64,000 nucleotides of DNA from Halobellus sp. Atlit-31R (GCA_003665935.1 QPLR01000004.1:124001-188000), one strand, 5' to 3'; positions 1-9,922 are shown, numbered from the stretch's first letter. The notes: generated from the letters alone by a model not told the origin. Made by a program: numbers and translations.

Positions 1-2509
1 ACGTCTGCTCGGCACTCCTGTACGCCGCGTCGATCTGCTCGATCCGCGCCGACGTCGAATCCAACCGCGCGGGATTCAGCACCAGCGGCTGCCCGAAGAG
101 CACGAGCGTGGCGGCTTCTCGCATCGACGACTGCCGAGCGCGCGCCCGTTCGACGCTCGCCGACGCCTCGTCGACCTGTGCGAGATACTGGTCGAACGCC
201 TGCGTCGCCTCCTGGTTCAGTCGCGTCGCGCGCGCGGAGTTGCCGCGGATCGCCGCGAGCCGTGCGAGCTGTCGGCTCGCGCTGGCCCGCTGGAGCGTCG
301 TCGCGTCCCCGCTGCGCCGGGACTCGTAGAACTCCACCTGCGCGTCCACCTGTCTGGCCGTCGCTTCTCTGGCCGACGCGAGCGACCCCTCGGCCGCGTC
401 TGAGACCCGCGGCGAGTCGATCCGATCGACGTACTGCCGCATCGCGTTGAGCGTCGCCCGAGCCCGGAGCACGTCCTCTTGGGCGGCTGCCGACCCGTTC
501 TGTGCCCGCGCCTGTTCGGCGTCGTCGAGCGAGTTCAGGAGCAGGACGGCCGTCTCGCCGGCCGCGATCGTCTCAGTGAGATCACCGCTCGGAACCTCCT
601 GTCCGTCCCGAAGTTGGGACTCGAGCGCCTCCAGAGAGTCGACCATCCCGGCCGCCGTCTCGGCCTGCGTCCCCGATCCCTCGGCGTACGTCCCGAGGTC
701 GTTCGAGATGGAATCGAACGAGTACGGCGTCGGACGGGCGGCGACCGTCACCGTCTGGGTCTCGACGCCGTCACCGCGGATCTCGAACTCCCACTGGTAG
801 ACCTGATAGAGTTCGGCCGAGGTGTTGAAGCCGACCGCGAAGACGAGCGGTGCGGACTCCCCCGGTTCGAGGGCTGTCGGCCGTTCGACGATCTCGAGGT
901 ACCGCTCCGGACCGTCCGTGCGGACGACCCTGACGTCCGAAACCGACTCGTATTCGAGCACCTCCGAGACGTCGATACTCGTCGTCTGCCGGTTCGTCAC
1001 GGTGACGTCTCCGAGATCGATCTGCTCTCGGTCGACCGACAGTTCGGGCACGTGCTCGATCGTGAGCTCGCGCGTGATCGACTGTTCACCCGCCGCCGCG
1101 GCATCGACACTCACCGTGAACGGGTGCGTTCCCTCCGCGGCGTCCGGGTCGGCAGCGAGGACGACCGTCGCGCTCCCCGTCGAGAGCCCGTCGACGGCGT
1201 CGGGCGCATCTGCGACTCGCGCGGTCACGTCGCCGGAGTCGACACGCACCGACACGTCGCTGACGTCCATCTCCAAGTCGCCGGTGTTCTCGAAGGAGAT
1301 CTCGGTCTCTGTCTCTTGGACGTCGGCCTCCGAGCGCGGGACGTCGAACGTGTTCTGCGCACTCTCCCCGTCGAGCGATTCGAGATTCGGCGGGTAGAAG
1401 ACCTCACCGTCGACGTCGACCGTCGTCGTCGGACTGTACTGATTCGACGGCGTCAGCTGCACCTGCCACTCCAGCGGCGCGTGCTGCTCGGCCTCCGAGT
1501 CGGCCTGTACCTCGATTTCGATCGTGTCGCTCTCTCCGGCGTCGACGCTGAAGCCACCGGTGTCGACCACGACCGACCCGTCGTTGCTGGCACCGATCAC
1601 GTTGACGTCGAGGTCGCTGGTCCCGGAGAACCCCGCGACCTCGCTGACGGTGACGTCGACGGTCTTCGAGTTGCCCCGAAGCACACCGCCGACGTCGACG
1701 TCGTCGGCCGACACGACGGGCGGCTTCCGCACTTCGAGGTCCGCGGTGAACGACTGGCTGTTCCCGAGGTTGTCGGTGATCGTCCCCGAGATGGTGTACG
1801 TGCCGCTGCTGACCGACGACTCGACCTCCGCGTCCAGCGACAGCGTACCCGATCCCCCGCCGTCGACCTGATTCGACAGGGAGTCCACCGAGACGTCGAT
1901 GCCGCTCGGGGTCGCGTCGAGGTCGACCGACTCGGGTACCATCGCCCCCCGGCCGTCGTTTTCGAAGCCGACGTCGATCCCTTCGGACGCCTCGTCGTCG
2001 TCGCGGAAGATCACCGTCTCCGTGGGCGAGTCCGCACCTCCGAAGCGCGGTTCCAGGAGGTTCACGTCGAGATACAGCGTCTCGGATGCGCTCGTCGCCC
2101 CGCCGCGCACGTCCGCGGTCCAGCTGTACTGCCGCTCGCTCGCGCCGGAGGTCGCCCGCGCTTCGTAGGACACCTCGTACCGCGTTCCGTCCTCGACGGT
2201 CCAGCTCTCGGACGACCCCGAGTCGCTGCCGTCGACGGCTTCCCACTCCTCGAACTCGAAGACGACGTCGCCGCCGGCGAGCTGCCGTGATCCGTCGGCG
2301 GTCACGGTCTCGTTCGCCCGCGCGGTGAACGTGAACGACAGCGTCGTCTCCTCCCGCTGACTGTCGAGGGCGGCGTCGAGCTCGACGCTCCCGCTCGCGG
2401 CCGCTGCCGGTCCCGCGACGGTTGCGAGCACGACGAGGGCGACGAGAGCGACGGCGCCGACGCGGCGCGCTGTGCGGCGGGCCGCAGGCGTTCGTTCACT
2501 CGCCGTCAT
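1..2509 (-). CDS. Large secreted protein, last visible gene of the tubulin-like operon (partial)
   Basis: The reading frame is open from an ATG at 2509 to the left edge, giving 836 visible residues and no stop. The start overlaps the end of the upstream gene by 14 bases, which supports translational coupling. The N-terminus has basic residues followed by a hydrophobic stretch (VGAVALVALVVLATVAG) and an Ala-rich cleavage region, a Sec-type signal peptide. The following roughly 600 residues are Thr/Ser/Val/Asp-rich with NEW1/CARDB-like beta-sandwich character (repeated VxVxGxxxxxSxTVxVxVxE patterns). The last part before the edge becomes Ala/Glu/Arg/Gln-rich and probably helical or coiled-coil. 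I do not recognise a named family. Because the gene is cut, a C-terminal membrane anchor cannot be excluded. Its function is inferred only from the operon: an extracellular component of the tubulin-associated envelope complex. Confidence 0.85.
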   Translation of the reverse strand, partial: MTASERTPAARRTARRVGAVALVALVVLATVAGPAAAASGSVELDAALDSQREETTLSFTFTARANETVTADGSRQLAGGDVVFEFEEWEAVDGSDSGSSESWTVEDGTRYEVSYEARATSGASERQYSWTADVRGGATSASETLYLDVNLLEPRFGGADSPTETVIFRDDDEASEGIDVGFENDGRGAMVPESVDLDATPSGIDVSVDSLSNQVDGGGSGTLSLDAEVESSVSSGTYTISGTITDNLGNSQSFTADLEVRKPPVVSADDVDVGGVLRGNSKTVDVTVSEVAGFSGTSDLDVNVIGASNDGSVVVDTGGFSVDAGESDTIEIEVQADSEAEQHAPLEWQVQLTPSNQYSPTTTVDVDGEVFYPPNLESLDGESAQNTFDVPRSEADVQETETEISFENTGDLEMDVSDVSVRVDSGDVTARVADAPDAVDGLSTGSATVVLAADPDAAEGTHPFTVSVDAAAAGEQSITRELTIEHVPELSVDREQIDLGDVTVTNRQTTSIDVSEVLEYESVSDVRVVRTDGPERYLEIVERPTALEPGESAPLVFAVGFNTSAELYQVYQWEFEIRGDGVETQTVTVAARPTPYSFDSISNDLGTYAEGSGTQAETAAGMVDSLEALESQLRDGQEVPSGDLTETIAAGETAVLLLNSLDDAEQARAQNGSAAAQEDVLRARATLNAMRQYVDRIDSPRVSDAAEGSLASAREATARQVDAQVEFYESRRSGDATTLQRASASRQLARLAAIRGNSARATRLNQEATQAFDQYLAQVDEASASVERARARQSSMREAATLVLFGQPLVLNPARLDSTSARIEQIDAAYRSAEQT

Positions 2510-3671
2510 CGACTCGCACCTCCGCTGGCATCGCCGTGAGTATCTTGCCGACCGACGCGGCCTCGCGGTCTCTCGCCCACTGCGAGATGCGACCTGCGAT
2601 CACCACCGTGGGAACTGCTAGCAGCACCGCGTACGCGAACAGGAGCACTCCGGCCGCGATAGCGAGCGAGAGCAGCACCGAGGCGCTCTCCGCTGCCACG
2701 GCCTCCAGTTGTGCCCTCCGCTCGCCCAGACTGTGCGACCGGGCGATCCGGACGGCCTCGCTGCTCTCTGCGCTCGCGGTCCGAGCGGTGCTGTAGAGGC
2801 CGAACACGTCGGCGCGGTGTGTCGCGACCGCGCTCACAGGCCCGGCACAGGCCGCGCCACAGCGGTCGAAGAAGCGCTGAGCGTTCGCGAGCGACTCGTT
2901 CATCCGCTCGCGGTCCCGCTCGTATGCGGTCGCGAGCTGTTCGGCTCGGACGGAGACGTCGGCGAACCGCTCGCTCGATCCGCCCAGTCGGTAGGCCTCA
3001 CCAGCCTTGCGGAGCGCCGCGATCCGCTCGGGCGTGCTGCCGTCGCCGCGCGAGCGCTCCTCGAACCGTTCGCCGAGCGACCCGAAGAACCGATCGAGCG
3101 CGACAGCCGCCAACGAACTGTACTGCGTCCCCCCGGCGGACTCGAGCGCCGACAGCGTCTCCCGCGTCGACTGCGCCGCTTGCAGGCTCTCAGAGAGCTC
3201 TCCTTCCTCTGCTGCCCGGTACGCGCCGTCGAACTCGACGAGCGTCCGCAGGACGGCGCGCATCCGTTCTCTGTCCGCCTGCTCGAACGTCCCCGCCTGC
3301 ACGGCGACGATCGCCTGCGTCCGCATCACCTCGAATTCGCTGTAGTCTTCCAGTGAGGCCCGCTCGGAGAGCTCACGAAACGCCGCGAGGAACTCGTCGC
3401 TCGTCTGCGGTTCGTCGACGTCGACGACCGCTCGAACCGCGTCTCCTCGCAGAGCCTCTGGTGAGCTGTCGGTGCGGCCGGCCTCTAACGTGGGATCCAC
3501 ACCGTTCACCGCCACCGCTGCGTCGCCGGCGACCGGGCCTACCCCGGCCGTCGGCTCCGCGTCCGAGGCCGCTGCCGCCGGCGTTCCCGCCGCGGCGGTC
3601 GCAGCCCCACCCGTCGATACTACCAGACTCACGGCGATCAGTGTCTTGAGTACGGCTCTCGTCCCGTCCAT
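2496..3671 (-). CDS. Secreted/bitopic helical membrane protein in tubulin-like operon
   Basis: The protein has 391 residues. An N-terminal signal peptide (residues about 8-28) is followed by a long, mainly helical extracellular region of about 290 residues (Glu/Ala/Arg-rich, probable coiled coils). One strong transmembrane segment lies near residues 335-365 (LLSLAIAAGVLLFAYAVLLA), followed by a short cytoplasmic tail of about 30 residues. The gene begins directly after the stop of the 974-residue protein with no gap, and its stop overlaps the next start, so it belongs to the same transcript. I know of no family match. The single-pass layout with a short inner tail suggests a link between the outside proteins and a cytoplasmic partner, possibly a tubulin-like filament, but that is inference. 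Confidence 0.85.
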   Translation of the reverse strand: MDGTRAVLKTLIAVSLVVSTGGAATAAAGTPAAAASDAEPTAGVGPVAGDAAVAVNGVDPTLEAGRTDSSPEALRGDAVRAVVDVDEPQTSDEFLAAFRELSERASLEDYSEFEVMRTQAIVAVQAGTFEQADRERMRAVLRTLVEFDGAYRAAEEGELSESLQAAQSTRETLSALESAGGTQYSSLAAVALDRFFGSLGERFEERSRGDGSTPERIAALRKAGEAYRLGGSSERFADVSVRAEQLATAYERDRERMNESLANAQRFFDRCGAACAGPVSAVATHRADVFGLYSTARTASAESSEAVRIARSHSLGERRAQLEAVAAESASVLLSLAIAAGVLLFAYAVLLAVPTVVIAGRISQWARDREAASVGKILTAMPAEVRVDDGE

Positions 3672-6596
3672 TCAGTAGCCCCCGCTGTTGAGTCGGTCGC
3701 GCAGCGCCTCGTGATCGAAGAGCGATTCGACTGCGTCCAACAGACAGATGCTGACGTACGCCTGTGCGACGACCGCGAGTTCGTCGTCGACGTTCCCGGA
3801 CCGCTGTGCCTGATCGACCACTCGATCGTGGACCTTCCGTGCAGGCCCGATCTCGCCCACTTCGCTCCACTTTCGATCGAGCAGTTCGTCGGTCTCCCGC
3901 AGCCTGTTTCGCAGCACCCGCCGCTGGTTTTTGTCGCCTTCCTCGACCCGCTCGAAGAACGCGTCGAGGTCGGTGTCACCGCCCCAAGACTCCTCTACCG
4001 GCGCCATCGACTCGCAGGCGCGGAACAGCTTGATGTTCCGCCGCTCCGACATCGCCCCCTCGACGACGTCGACGCCCTCGCCGGTCGCTCGGAGGAGCGC
4101 GTCGACCACCCTCCCCGGCCGGAGCCTGTCCTCGACGGCGCGCTCGGGATTCGATTCGAGCTCCTCGACCATCCCGAGAACGGATTCGAGGACGGTGCCG
4201 TAGTAGTGCGGAACGGCGACGTCGCGGTTCGACGCCGCGGTCAGGTCGTCGATCTCGTCGCGGAGCTCGGCGATTCGCTCCCGCTGCTCGCCCGACAGGG
4301 AGAACGACATCTCGATCGACAGCGTCGCGTCCGTCGTCCGGTCGCCCTCGACGGTCGCCGTCGCGACGCCGCCCGTGGTCTCTACGTCCTCCATCCGCGG
4401 CTTCGCGACGAGTTCGTACTCCCCGGCCGGGAGGTCTGTCACCCTCCGCCGCCCGTCCTCATCGGTGGTGACGGCCCCGGCATCGGTGTACGCCTTCGCC
4501 TCCTCACTGATCGGCGTGACGTCGACGTCGACCCCCGGCCAGTGCCGTGCTCCGACCTTCGTCTCGATTTCGAGCGATCCCATCTCGGGTGCGATCTCCA
4601 ACCGGACGCCGTCGTGTACGGCCTGCTTTACGGGCACCTTCGTCTGGATCTCCGGCAACTCCTCGTAGTCGGCGGTGACTGCGACCGTCGAGGCGGACCG
4701 CGGGATCTGGAACTTCGCACGGCCCTTCGGATCGGTCGGCTGCCTCGATCGGGTGCCGACATCGGAGCGTACCGCCACCGCCGCACCGCCCAGCGGCTCG
4801 TTCCCGACGCCGCCGGTCACCAGGACGTCCATCTCGTGCGGCGGGACCGAAAGGGAGATGTGTTCCTTGTCGGCACCGGGATTCAGCCGGTACTCCCGCC
4901 CGCCGACCGGCTGGTCGTTCTCGATCACCTCGAACCGCCAAGCGCCCAGCTCGAACTCGTGGGCGTCGTCCTCTCCGGCCCCGGAGAGGGCGATCCGCTT
5001 GCGCTCACGGTCGTCCGACGTCGTGTTGACGCCCTTCGTACTGCGCTGTGGCCCCTCCTCGATCGGTCGCGCGAGGATCCGGTCCGCGCCGCGGTACTCC
5101 CCTCCGGCTTTCTCGTCGACGACGTCGAAGGTCACGGTGAGCGTCTCCCGCGGCGGCGCTTTTTTGTCCGTATTCGGCCGGCTGCCACCGCCGACGAATG
5201 GGAGTCCGACACTTCCGCCCGCCGGTCCACTGCGGCTCTGTCGCACGCCCACGAGGATCACTACTAGCACGAGGAGCGCGACGGCGGCGATTCCGCCGAG
5301 CAGCAGCGGACCGCCCGGCAGTGCATCGAGCAGCCCAGAGCCACTACCAGTTCCGTCTGCGGCCGCCCCCGACCCTCCCTCCGAACCGGTCTGGAGGAAC
5401 GTCGCGTACACCGACTCGTCGTTCTCGAACTCGACGAGCAGCGCCGTGGCCGACGTCGGAATCGCCTGACCGCCCGCCAGCGAGAGCGTGCCGCTGCTCG
5501 CGTTCAGATCCGCACCGTACCGCCGGACGCCGGCGTCACCCTCTACCCAGACCGCTCGGACTGACCGCTCGTCCCCCGCGAGCGCGCCAACGTCGACGGC
5601 CGTCCCGTCGCCGCGACGCGTCGCGGTCTCGTTCCGCGAGGCGACGTTAGCGGTCCCGGAGACGAGCTCCGTGCCGTCGCGCTCGACCGCGAAGTCGACC
5701 TTGTCGACCGACAGCAGTGCCGTGCTCTCGACTCGGAGCTCGCTCCAACCGTCCGTCTCGTTCGCCGTCACCGACGCGAGATACCGCTCCTCGGAGCCCG
5801 CCCTCCGGATCTCGACGACGTAGGTCCGATCGGCCACGAACAGCGGATTGGCGAGCGCGATCCCGCCGACGTCGCGCTCGGCCCGCATCGCAGTGCGTGC
5901 GAGCCCGTCGACATCGGCCGTCGCCGAATTACCGACGTAGGCCGTGGCTCCCTGCCGCGCTCTGACCGTCACCTCGCGCGGCTCCTCGAACAGGCCGAGA
6001 GCCGTGAGCGTCGCCCTTTCGAGCTCCAGATACGACGCGTTCGCCTCGCCGTCACGCTGCACTGGAAGCGTCGCGTTCTCCGTGACGTCGCCCGCGACGA
6101 CACTCACCGGGACCGACGTGCCGTCGGGCAGCCCGACGGCGACGGCGAAATCGACCCGCAGCGTTCCCCGCTCGGTGAACGCTCCCGGCTCCGACCCGAA
6201 CCGCGCGTATCGGAGATCGACCGTCTCTGTGAGGTTGGCTCCGCTCTCGTGACGGACCTCGACAGTGGCGTTCGACAGACCTCCCGTGGCGAGCGACCCC
6301 GTGGCCGCCAGCGTGTCCGCGTCGACTTCGTACGTGTAGGTCCCCTCGGAGGGCTCCGTCGCCGTCGTCTCGACGTGGGTTCCGGCGACGGTGACGTTCA
6401 CCGCCTCTTTGTCGCCGGCGAACGGCTCGGTCCCGTTTTCGACGCCGACGACGAGACTCCCGCCGCTCGCCTCGACAGTCCCGTTCAGCGCGCCGGCGGC
6501 GGCAGCGGAAGCCGGTACGAGCGCGACGGCCAAGACGAGCAGCGCGCTCAGTATAATGACCCGTCTCCGCATCCGACGGGCGGTGGCTCCTCGCAT
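3672..6596 (-). CDS. Large bitopic protein with extracellular beta domains and cytoplasmic Ig-like plus helical domains
   Basis: The protein has 974 residues. A signal peptide covers about residues 9-35 (a second possible start is M9). Residues 36-430 form a Thr/Val/Asp-rich extracellular part. A single transmembrane helix (LLLGGIAAVALLVLVVILVGV) at about 432-455 is followed by a basic stretch, so the remainder should be cytoplasmic. That half holds a beta-rich domain, two carboxypeptidase-regulatory-like/SpaA-like beta-sandwich modules (the second with DEDGRRRVTDLPAGEYEL, about residues 690-770) and a C-terminal helical domain of about 190 residues. Such Ig-like modules are normally extracellular, so their cytoplasmic placement is odd. 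The start lies 3 bases after the stop of the tubulin-like gene, so the two are probably co-translated and may interact. Confidence 0.85.
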   Translation of the reverse strand: MRGATARRMRRRVIILSALLVLAVALVPASAAAAGALNGTVEASGGSLVVGVENGTEPFAGDKEAVNVTVAGTHVETTATEPSEGTYTYEVDADTLAATGSLATGGLSNATVEVRHESGANLTETVDLRYARFGSEPGAFTERGTLRVDFAVAVGLPDGTSVPVSVVAGDVTENATLPVQRDGEANASYLELERATLTALGLFEEPREVTVRARQGATAYVGNSATADVDGLARTAMRAERDVGGIALANPLFVADRTYVVEIRRAGSEERYLASVTANETDGWSELRVESTALLSVDKVDFAVERDGTELVSGTANVASRNETATRRGDGTAVDVGALAGDERSVRAVWVEGDAGVRRYGADLNASSGTLSLAGGQAIPTSATALLVEFENDESVYATFLQTGSEGGSGAAADGTGSGSGLLDALPGGPLLLGGIAAVALLVLVVILVGVRQSRSGPAGGSVGLPFVGGGSRPNTDKKAPPRETLTVTFDVVDEKAGGEYRGADRILARPIEEGPQRSTKGVNTTSDDRERKRIALSGAGEDDAHEFELGAWRFEVIENDQPVGGREYRLNPGADKEHISLSVPPHEMDVLVTGGVGNEPLGGAAVAVRSDVGTRSRQPTDPKGRAKFQIPRSASTVAVTADYEELPEIQTKVPVKQAVHDGVRLEIAPEMGSLEIETKVGARHWPGVDVDVTPISEEAKAYTDAGAVTTDEDGRRRVTDLPAGEYELVAKPRMEDVETTGGVATATVEGDRTTDATLSIEMSFSLSGEQRERIAELRDEIDDLTAASNRDVAVPHYYGTVLESVLGMVEELESNPERAVEDRLRPGRVVDALLRATGEGVDVVEGAMSERRNIKLFRACESMAPVEESWGGDTDLDAFFERVEEGDKNQRRVLRNRLRETDELLDRKWSEVGEIGPARKVHDRVVDQAQRSGNVDDELAVVAQAYVSICLLDAVESLFDHEALRDRLNSGGY

Positions 6597-6599
6597 CTG

Positions 6600-7859
6600 T
6601 CAGTCCTCCAGGCGACTCCGGTACTGCCGGAGGTTCTCCTCCAGCCGGCCGACGCGGGAGAGCTGTTCCTGCCCGTCGCCCCGCCTGAGCGCGTCCTTCT
6701 CCATCTCGTACAGCTCCAGCGACTCCTCCAGCAGCGGCGCGAGATCGAACCCGCCGAGGAAGACGAGCACGTCGAGGGTCCGTCCGCGACCCGGTGCCCG
6801 AGAGAGGGTCTCCATCCCGACCGTGCCCCGGAGCCCCTGTTCGGACTTCCACTCCGCGAACGCGTCGCGGACGCGCCCCGTCGTCACGTCGCCGGCCTGC
6901 ACGCGCTGGTCCGGAGCTCGGACGACGACGTACGCCGCCTCCGCGGTCGAGGGATCCAGCGGGACGTAGGTGTTCTCGGCGGCGCGCTGGATCGCCATCT
7001 TCAGATCGAGCCCGATCGGCTTCTCCAGCGCCGTGCCGAACGTCGCGTGAAAAACGCCGCGTCGCTGGGGCTTCCGCACGTAGTCTTTCACGTCGATCGT
7101 GTCGTCGGCGCGCCGCCCGGCGCTGATGAACAGGTCGATCGCCGAGACGATCCGCTCGTTGACCAGCTCTTTGTCGTCGACGAACTGTCCCCGGTCGTCC
7201 TCGCGGGCGTCGTCCGTCTCCAGCGCGAGTTCCTTCAGCCGCGAGTTCGACGCGAGGATCGTCATATCGGCGTTCTGCCCCCCGTCTTCCCGCATCAGGA
7301 GCCGCGAGAGGCCGCAGACCGCGTTGAAATGTCGCTGCGTCGATTCGTTCTGGAACGGCCAGGCGGCCAGCGCGAACTGCGCGACCCCGTCCAGCCAGCG
7401 GGCGTTCGTTCCGGCGGTGTCTCCGTCAGCCGGTCCCCGCGAGAGCTGATCGACGATGTACGGCACGGAGCCGTTACCGGTTCCGCCGCCGAGCGCGACG
7501 GTGTACAGCAGCGCTTCGGAGCCGCCGAGAGTGTTGTTGATCGGCCGGAAGATCTCGTCGAAGTCCTCCGCGGCCATCTGCTCGCCGTCGAAGAAGTCGT
7601 TCCCGACCCCGGTGTCCGAGCCGAAGTTCGCGACGTGCTCGGTACTCAGCGTCTCGCGGTCGATCGCCAGCTCCGACTCCACCCGGTCGAGGTTCCGCTG
7701 GATGTCCGTGTCGTTGGTGTTGACGAGGACGATCCGCTCGTCGATGCCGGGGTTCTCCGTCCGCTTGAGGAACTGCGAGGCGATGTTCCCGCCGCCCTGC
7801 CCCGCCGCGGCGATCCCCCACACCGTGTAGTCGCGTCTGCTGTCCGATCCGGCCGCCAT
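6600..7859 (-). CDS. Tubulin/FtsZ-superfamily GTPase, second of two in the operon
   Basis: The protein has 419 residues. The Rossmann-type start GIAAAGQGGGNIA (15-27) corresponds to the T1 loop, LVNTND (45-50) to T3, and GGGTGNG (124-130) is the tubulin signature (T4) that binds GTP phosphates. The segment TIDVKDY (about 254-260) matches the T7 loop, whose acidic residues trigger hydrolysis in the neighbouring subunit. This supports a polymerising GTPase, although its sequence is far from FtsZ1/FtsZ2 and from CetZ. The C-terminus is helical and charged. The start overlaps the stop of the membrane-anchored helical protein by one base (TGATG). Non-canonical FtsZ-like families in membrane-remodelling gene contexts are known from comparative genomics (Makarova and Koonin), but I cannot assign this protein to one without a search. 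Confidence 0.88.
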   Translation of the reverse strand: MAAGSDSRRDYTVWGIAAAGQGGGNIASQFLKRTENPGIDERIVLVNTNDTDIQRNLDRVESELAIDRETLSTEHVANFGSDTGVGNDFFDGEQMAAEDFDEIFRPINNTLGGSEALLYTVALGGGTGNGSVPYIVDQLSRGPADGDTAGTNARWLDGVAQFALAAWPFQNESTQRHFNAVCGLSRLLMREDGGQNADMTILASNSRLKELALETDDAREDDRGQFVDDKELVNERIVSAIDLFISAGRRADDTIDVKDYVRKPQRRGVFHATFGTALEKPIGLDLKMAIQRAAENTYVPLDPSTAEAAYVVVRAPDQRVQAGDVTTGRVRDAFAEWKSEQGLRGTVGMETLSRAPGRGRTLDVLVFLGGFDLAPLLEESLELYEMEKDALRRGDGQEQLSRVGRLEENLRQYRSRLED

Positions 7860-9922
7860 CAGGCGCTCACCACCCGATCGTCTTCACACTCGAATTCGAC
7901 GTCGGTCTCGGCCTGCCGGAGCACGTCGCGGATCAGGTCGTCGCTCGCCGGCACCATCAGGTACCGCTCTCGAAGCTCTTCGTACTGCAGTTCGTCGCCG
8001 TCGGTCAGTTTGCGTTCGATGAGATCTGTCAACTGATTCTCCATACGCGTTCTGTCGTACACCAAGACGGTATCGTCCTCCTCCCGAACCGACACGCCGG
8101 CCTCGTCGGCCCAGAGTGCGAGGACGCACGGTTTGTACCGGTCCTGTACTCCGATGTCCATCTCGTCTGTCAGGTGCTGCTCGCTGTCGTAGGTCGCCGC
8201 CATCTCCCCCGCGACCTCCTCGAGGATGAGTTCCGCGTCGGGGCGCACGTCGCCGCAGATCCGATCCACCGCGGTTTCCTCCGTCAGCGTCAGTTCGACA
8301 GTCCGGTCCTGATCGAGGAGGACGTCCGCCGTCCGTGTCGTGAACCGACTGTCGTCTGCCGTCGCCGTCACGGTCGCTTCACCGCCCAAGAGCGGGTCGA
8401 ACCTGAACGTGCGCTCGCCCTCGACAGTGCCCGTGAGTCGGCGTCGCTCGTCTCTGATCGTCGCTTCGACCGATACGTCGCGCGTCTCCGGCGGGTCGAG
8501 CCGCACTCGAACCCGGAGATCGAACTCCTGACCGGCCACGTCCGCGCCCTGCGTGAGCGCCGGACGGCTTTCGAGGTAGGTCACGCCCTCGTTTCGGTGG
8601 GCGTACAGCTGCATAATCGGTGCCGCCGGGTCGTACGGGACGTCCCGCGCCGTCACCTCACCGGCCGTCGCGAGCGTCCGCTCGACCTCTCCCGCGACGT
8701 CGTCGTACGCCAGAAGCGCTCCCTCACGGGCCGCCGCGTCGTCGAGTGCGGCCGACAGCTCGTCGACGATCCCGGACCACCGCGTTCGGAACGCGCGCAG
8801 GTCGGCGGCGCCTTGTAACTCCTGTCGCGGCGATCGTTCGAGCACCGACGGGCGCTCGAAGTAGTCCGCCGGCACTGTGGGATCGTTGAACGCTGCCAGA
8901 TAGTCGACCAGTTCCTCGCGGAGGTCCGAGACGATCTCCGCGCACGCCGACAGCGCTCGCGGCCTGAGATCCGTCTCCAGCCGTTGCATCTGGTAGACGG
9001 AGTCGAGGTCGTCCAGTTCGGCCTGGACCGCCTCGAGTTTCTCGAAGCGCGCCTGTGGCGCGTACTGGGTCGCCACCGACGACTGTGCTGTCTCGACGAG
9101 CGCCGAGAGCTCGCGGCGCTTCCGCCTGAGCCCGCTGTCGTCGACCTCTGGTTCGAGGACCGCGTCCACGGCCCGTGCGTACTGCCCGTTCTGTACGTAC
9201 TCGTCGAGCGCGCTCCGATCGATCGTCGCCTCGCCTGTCACCTCGTGGACCCGTGCGACGGCGTCGCCGAGGAGATCGCGGAACGTCTTGCGCCGGTCGC
9301 GCAGCGTCTCGCTCAACTCTTTGGGACGCTGTCCGACGGTGTCGACCCAGTCGATCGTCGCCGCGGCCGATCGATCGAGCAGGTTCTCCTCGACCAGCCG
9401 GGCGATCTGCTCGTTCATCTCGTCGCTCTGGGACTCGACCGACTCCCTGAACCCGCTCTTGAGACCGTCTTCGAGGACCATCTGGACGTTCTGCTGGTGA
9501 CGCGAGATCGCTCCGACGCCCATCTCGTAGTCGGCGACCCCGACCGCGTAGCCGTCCCCGTCCGCGCGGACCTCGAATCCCCTGTTCTCGAGGTCGCGCC
9601 GAATGTCGTTGATCTGCTCGGCGTGCGCCGATGGATCCCACGGCGTCTCCCGATCGAGCGTATCGTAGGCCGCGAGCAGCTCTTCGAGGTCGTCTGCGAG
9701 ATCGTCGGTCATCGAGGTGATCCGTGGCGACGCCTCGTTCGACGACTGCGTCACGCGGCGGTGCCAGACCACGCCGCCGAGAATCAAGATCACGGGGAGG
9801 CCGGCCGCGAAGAACAGAACCGCCTCGCTGGACCCCGAGTAGAGGAACACGGCGAGTCCGACTGCTGCGAGTCCGAGTACGATACCTCCGGCCGTCAATG
9901 CGTCTTTGCGCGTCGATTTCAT
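7859..9922 (-). CDS. Membrane-anchored long helical protein with C-terminal winged-helix-like region
   Basis: I chose the ATG at 9922, which gives 687 residues. An upstream in-frame extension runs through the preceding gene and is arginine-rich in the way of an out-of-frame shadow. The start overlaps the upstream stop in ATGA. Two hydrophobic helices at residues 10-30 and 34-53 place the long remainder in the cytoplasm. Residues 75-470 are helical and highly charged with probable coiled coils. Residues about 475-560 form a beta-sandwich-like module, and the last 110 residues look like small helical/winged-helix folds. The arrangement fits an inner-membrane adaptor that could hold tubulin-like filaments, whose gene follows immediately. 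No named family is recognised. Confidence 0.85.
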   Translation of the reverse strand: MKSTRKDALTAGGIVLGLAAVGLAVFLYSGSSEAVLFFAAGLPVILILGGVVWHRRVTQSSNEASPRITSMTDDLADDLEELLAAYDTLDRETPWDPSAHAEQINDIRRDLENRGFEVRADGDGYAVGVADYEMGVGAISRHQQNVQMVLEDGLKSGFRESVESQSDEMNEQIARLVEENLLDRSAAATIDWVDTVGQRPKELSETLRDRRKTFRDLLGDAVARVHEVTGEATIDRSALDEYVQNGQYARAVDAVLEPEVDDSGLRRKRRELSALVETAQSSVATQYAPQARFEKLEAVQAELDDLDSVYQMQRLETDLRPRALSACAEIVSDLREELVDYLAAFNDPTVPADYFERPSVLERSPRQELQGAADLRAFRTRWSGIVDELSAALDDAAAREGALLAYDDVAGEVERTLATAGEVTARDVPYDPAAPIMQLYAHRNEGVTYLESRPALTQGADVAGQEFDLRVRVRLDPPETRDVSVEATIRDERRRLTGTVEGERTFRFDPLLGGEATVTATADDSRFTTRTADVLLDQDRTVELTLTEETAVDRICGDVRPDAELILEEVAGEMAATYDSEQHLTDEMDIGVQDRYKPCVLALWADEAGVSVREEDDTVLVYDRTRMENQLTDLIERKLTDGDELQYEELRERYLMVPASDDLIRDVLRQAETDVEFECEDDRVVSA

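Noticed and set aside
479..2290. A 603-codon plus-strand open frame opposite the first operon gene
   Set aside because: Arg/Val-rich antisense shadow; the minus frame has a signal peptide and domain structure and is coupled to the operon.
3711..5267. A 518-codon plus-strand frame inside the bitopic protein gene
   Set aside because: Antisense shadow, no recognisable domain, Arg-rich composition.
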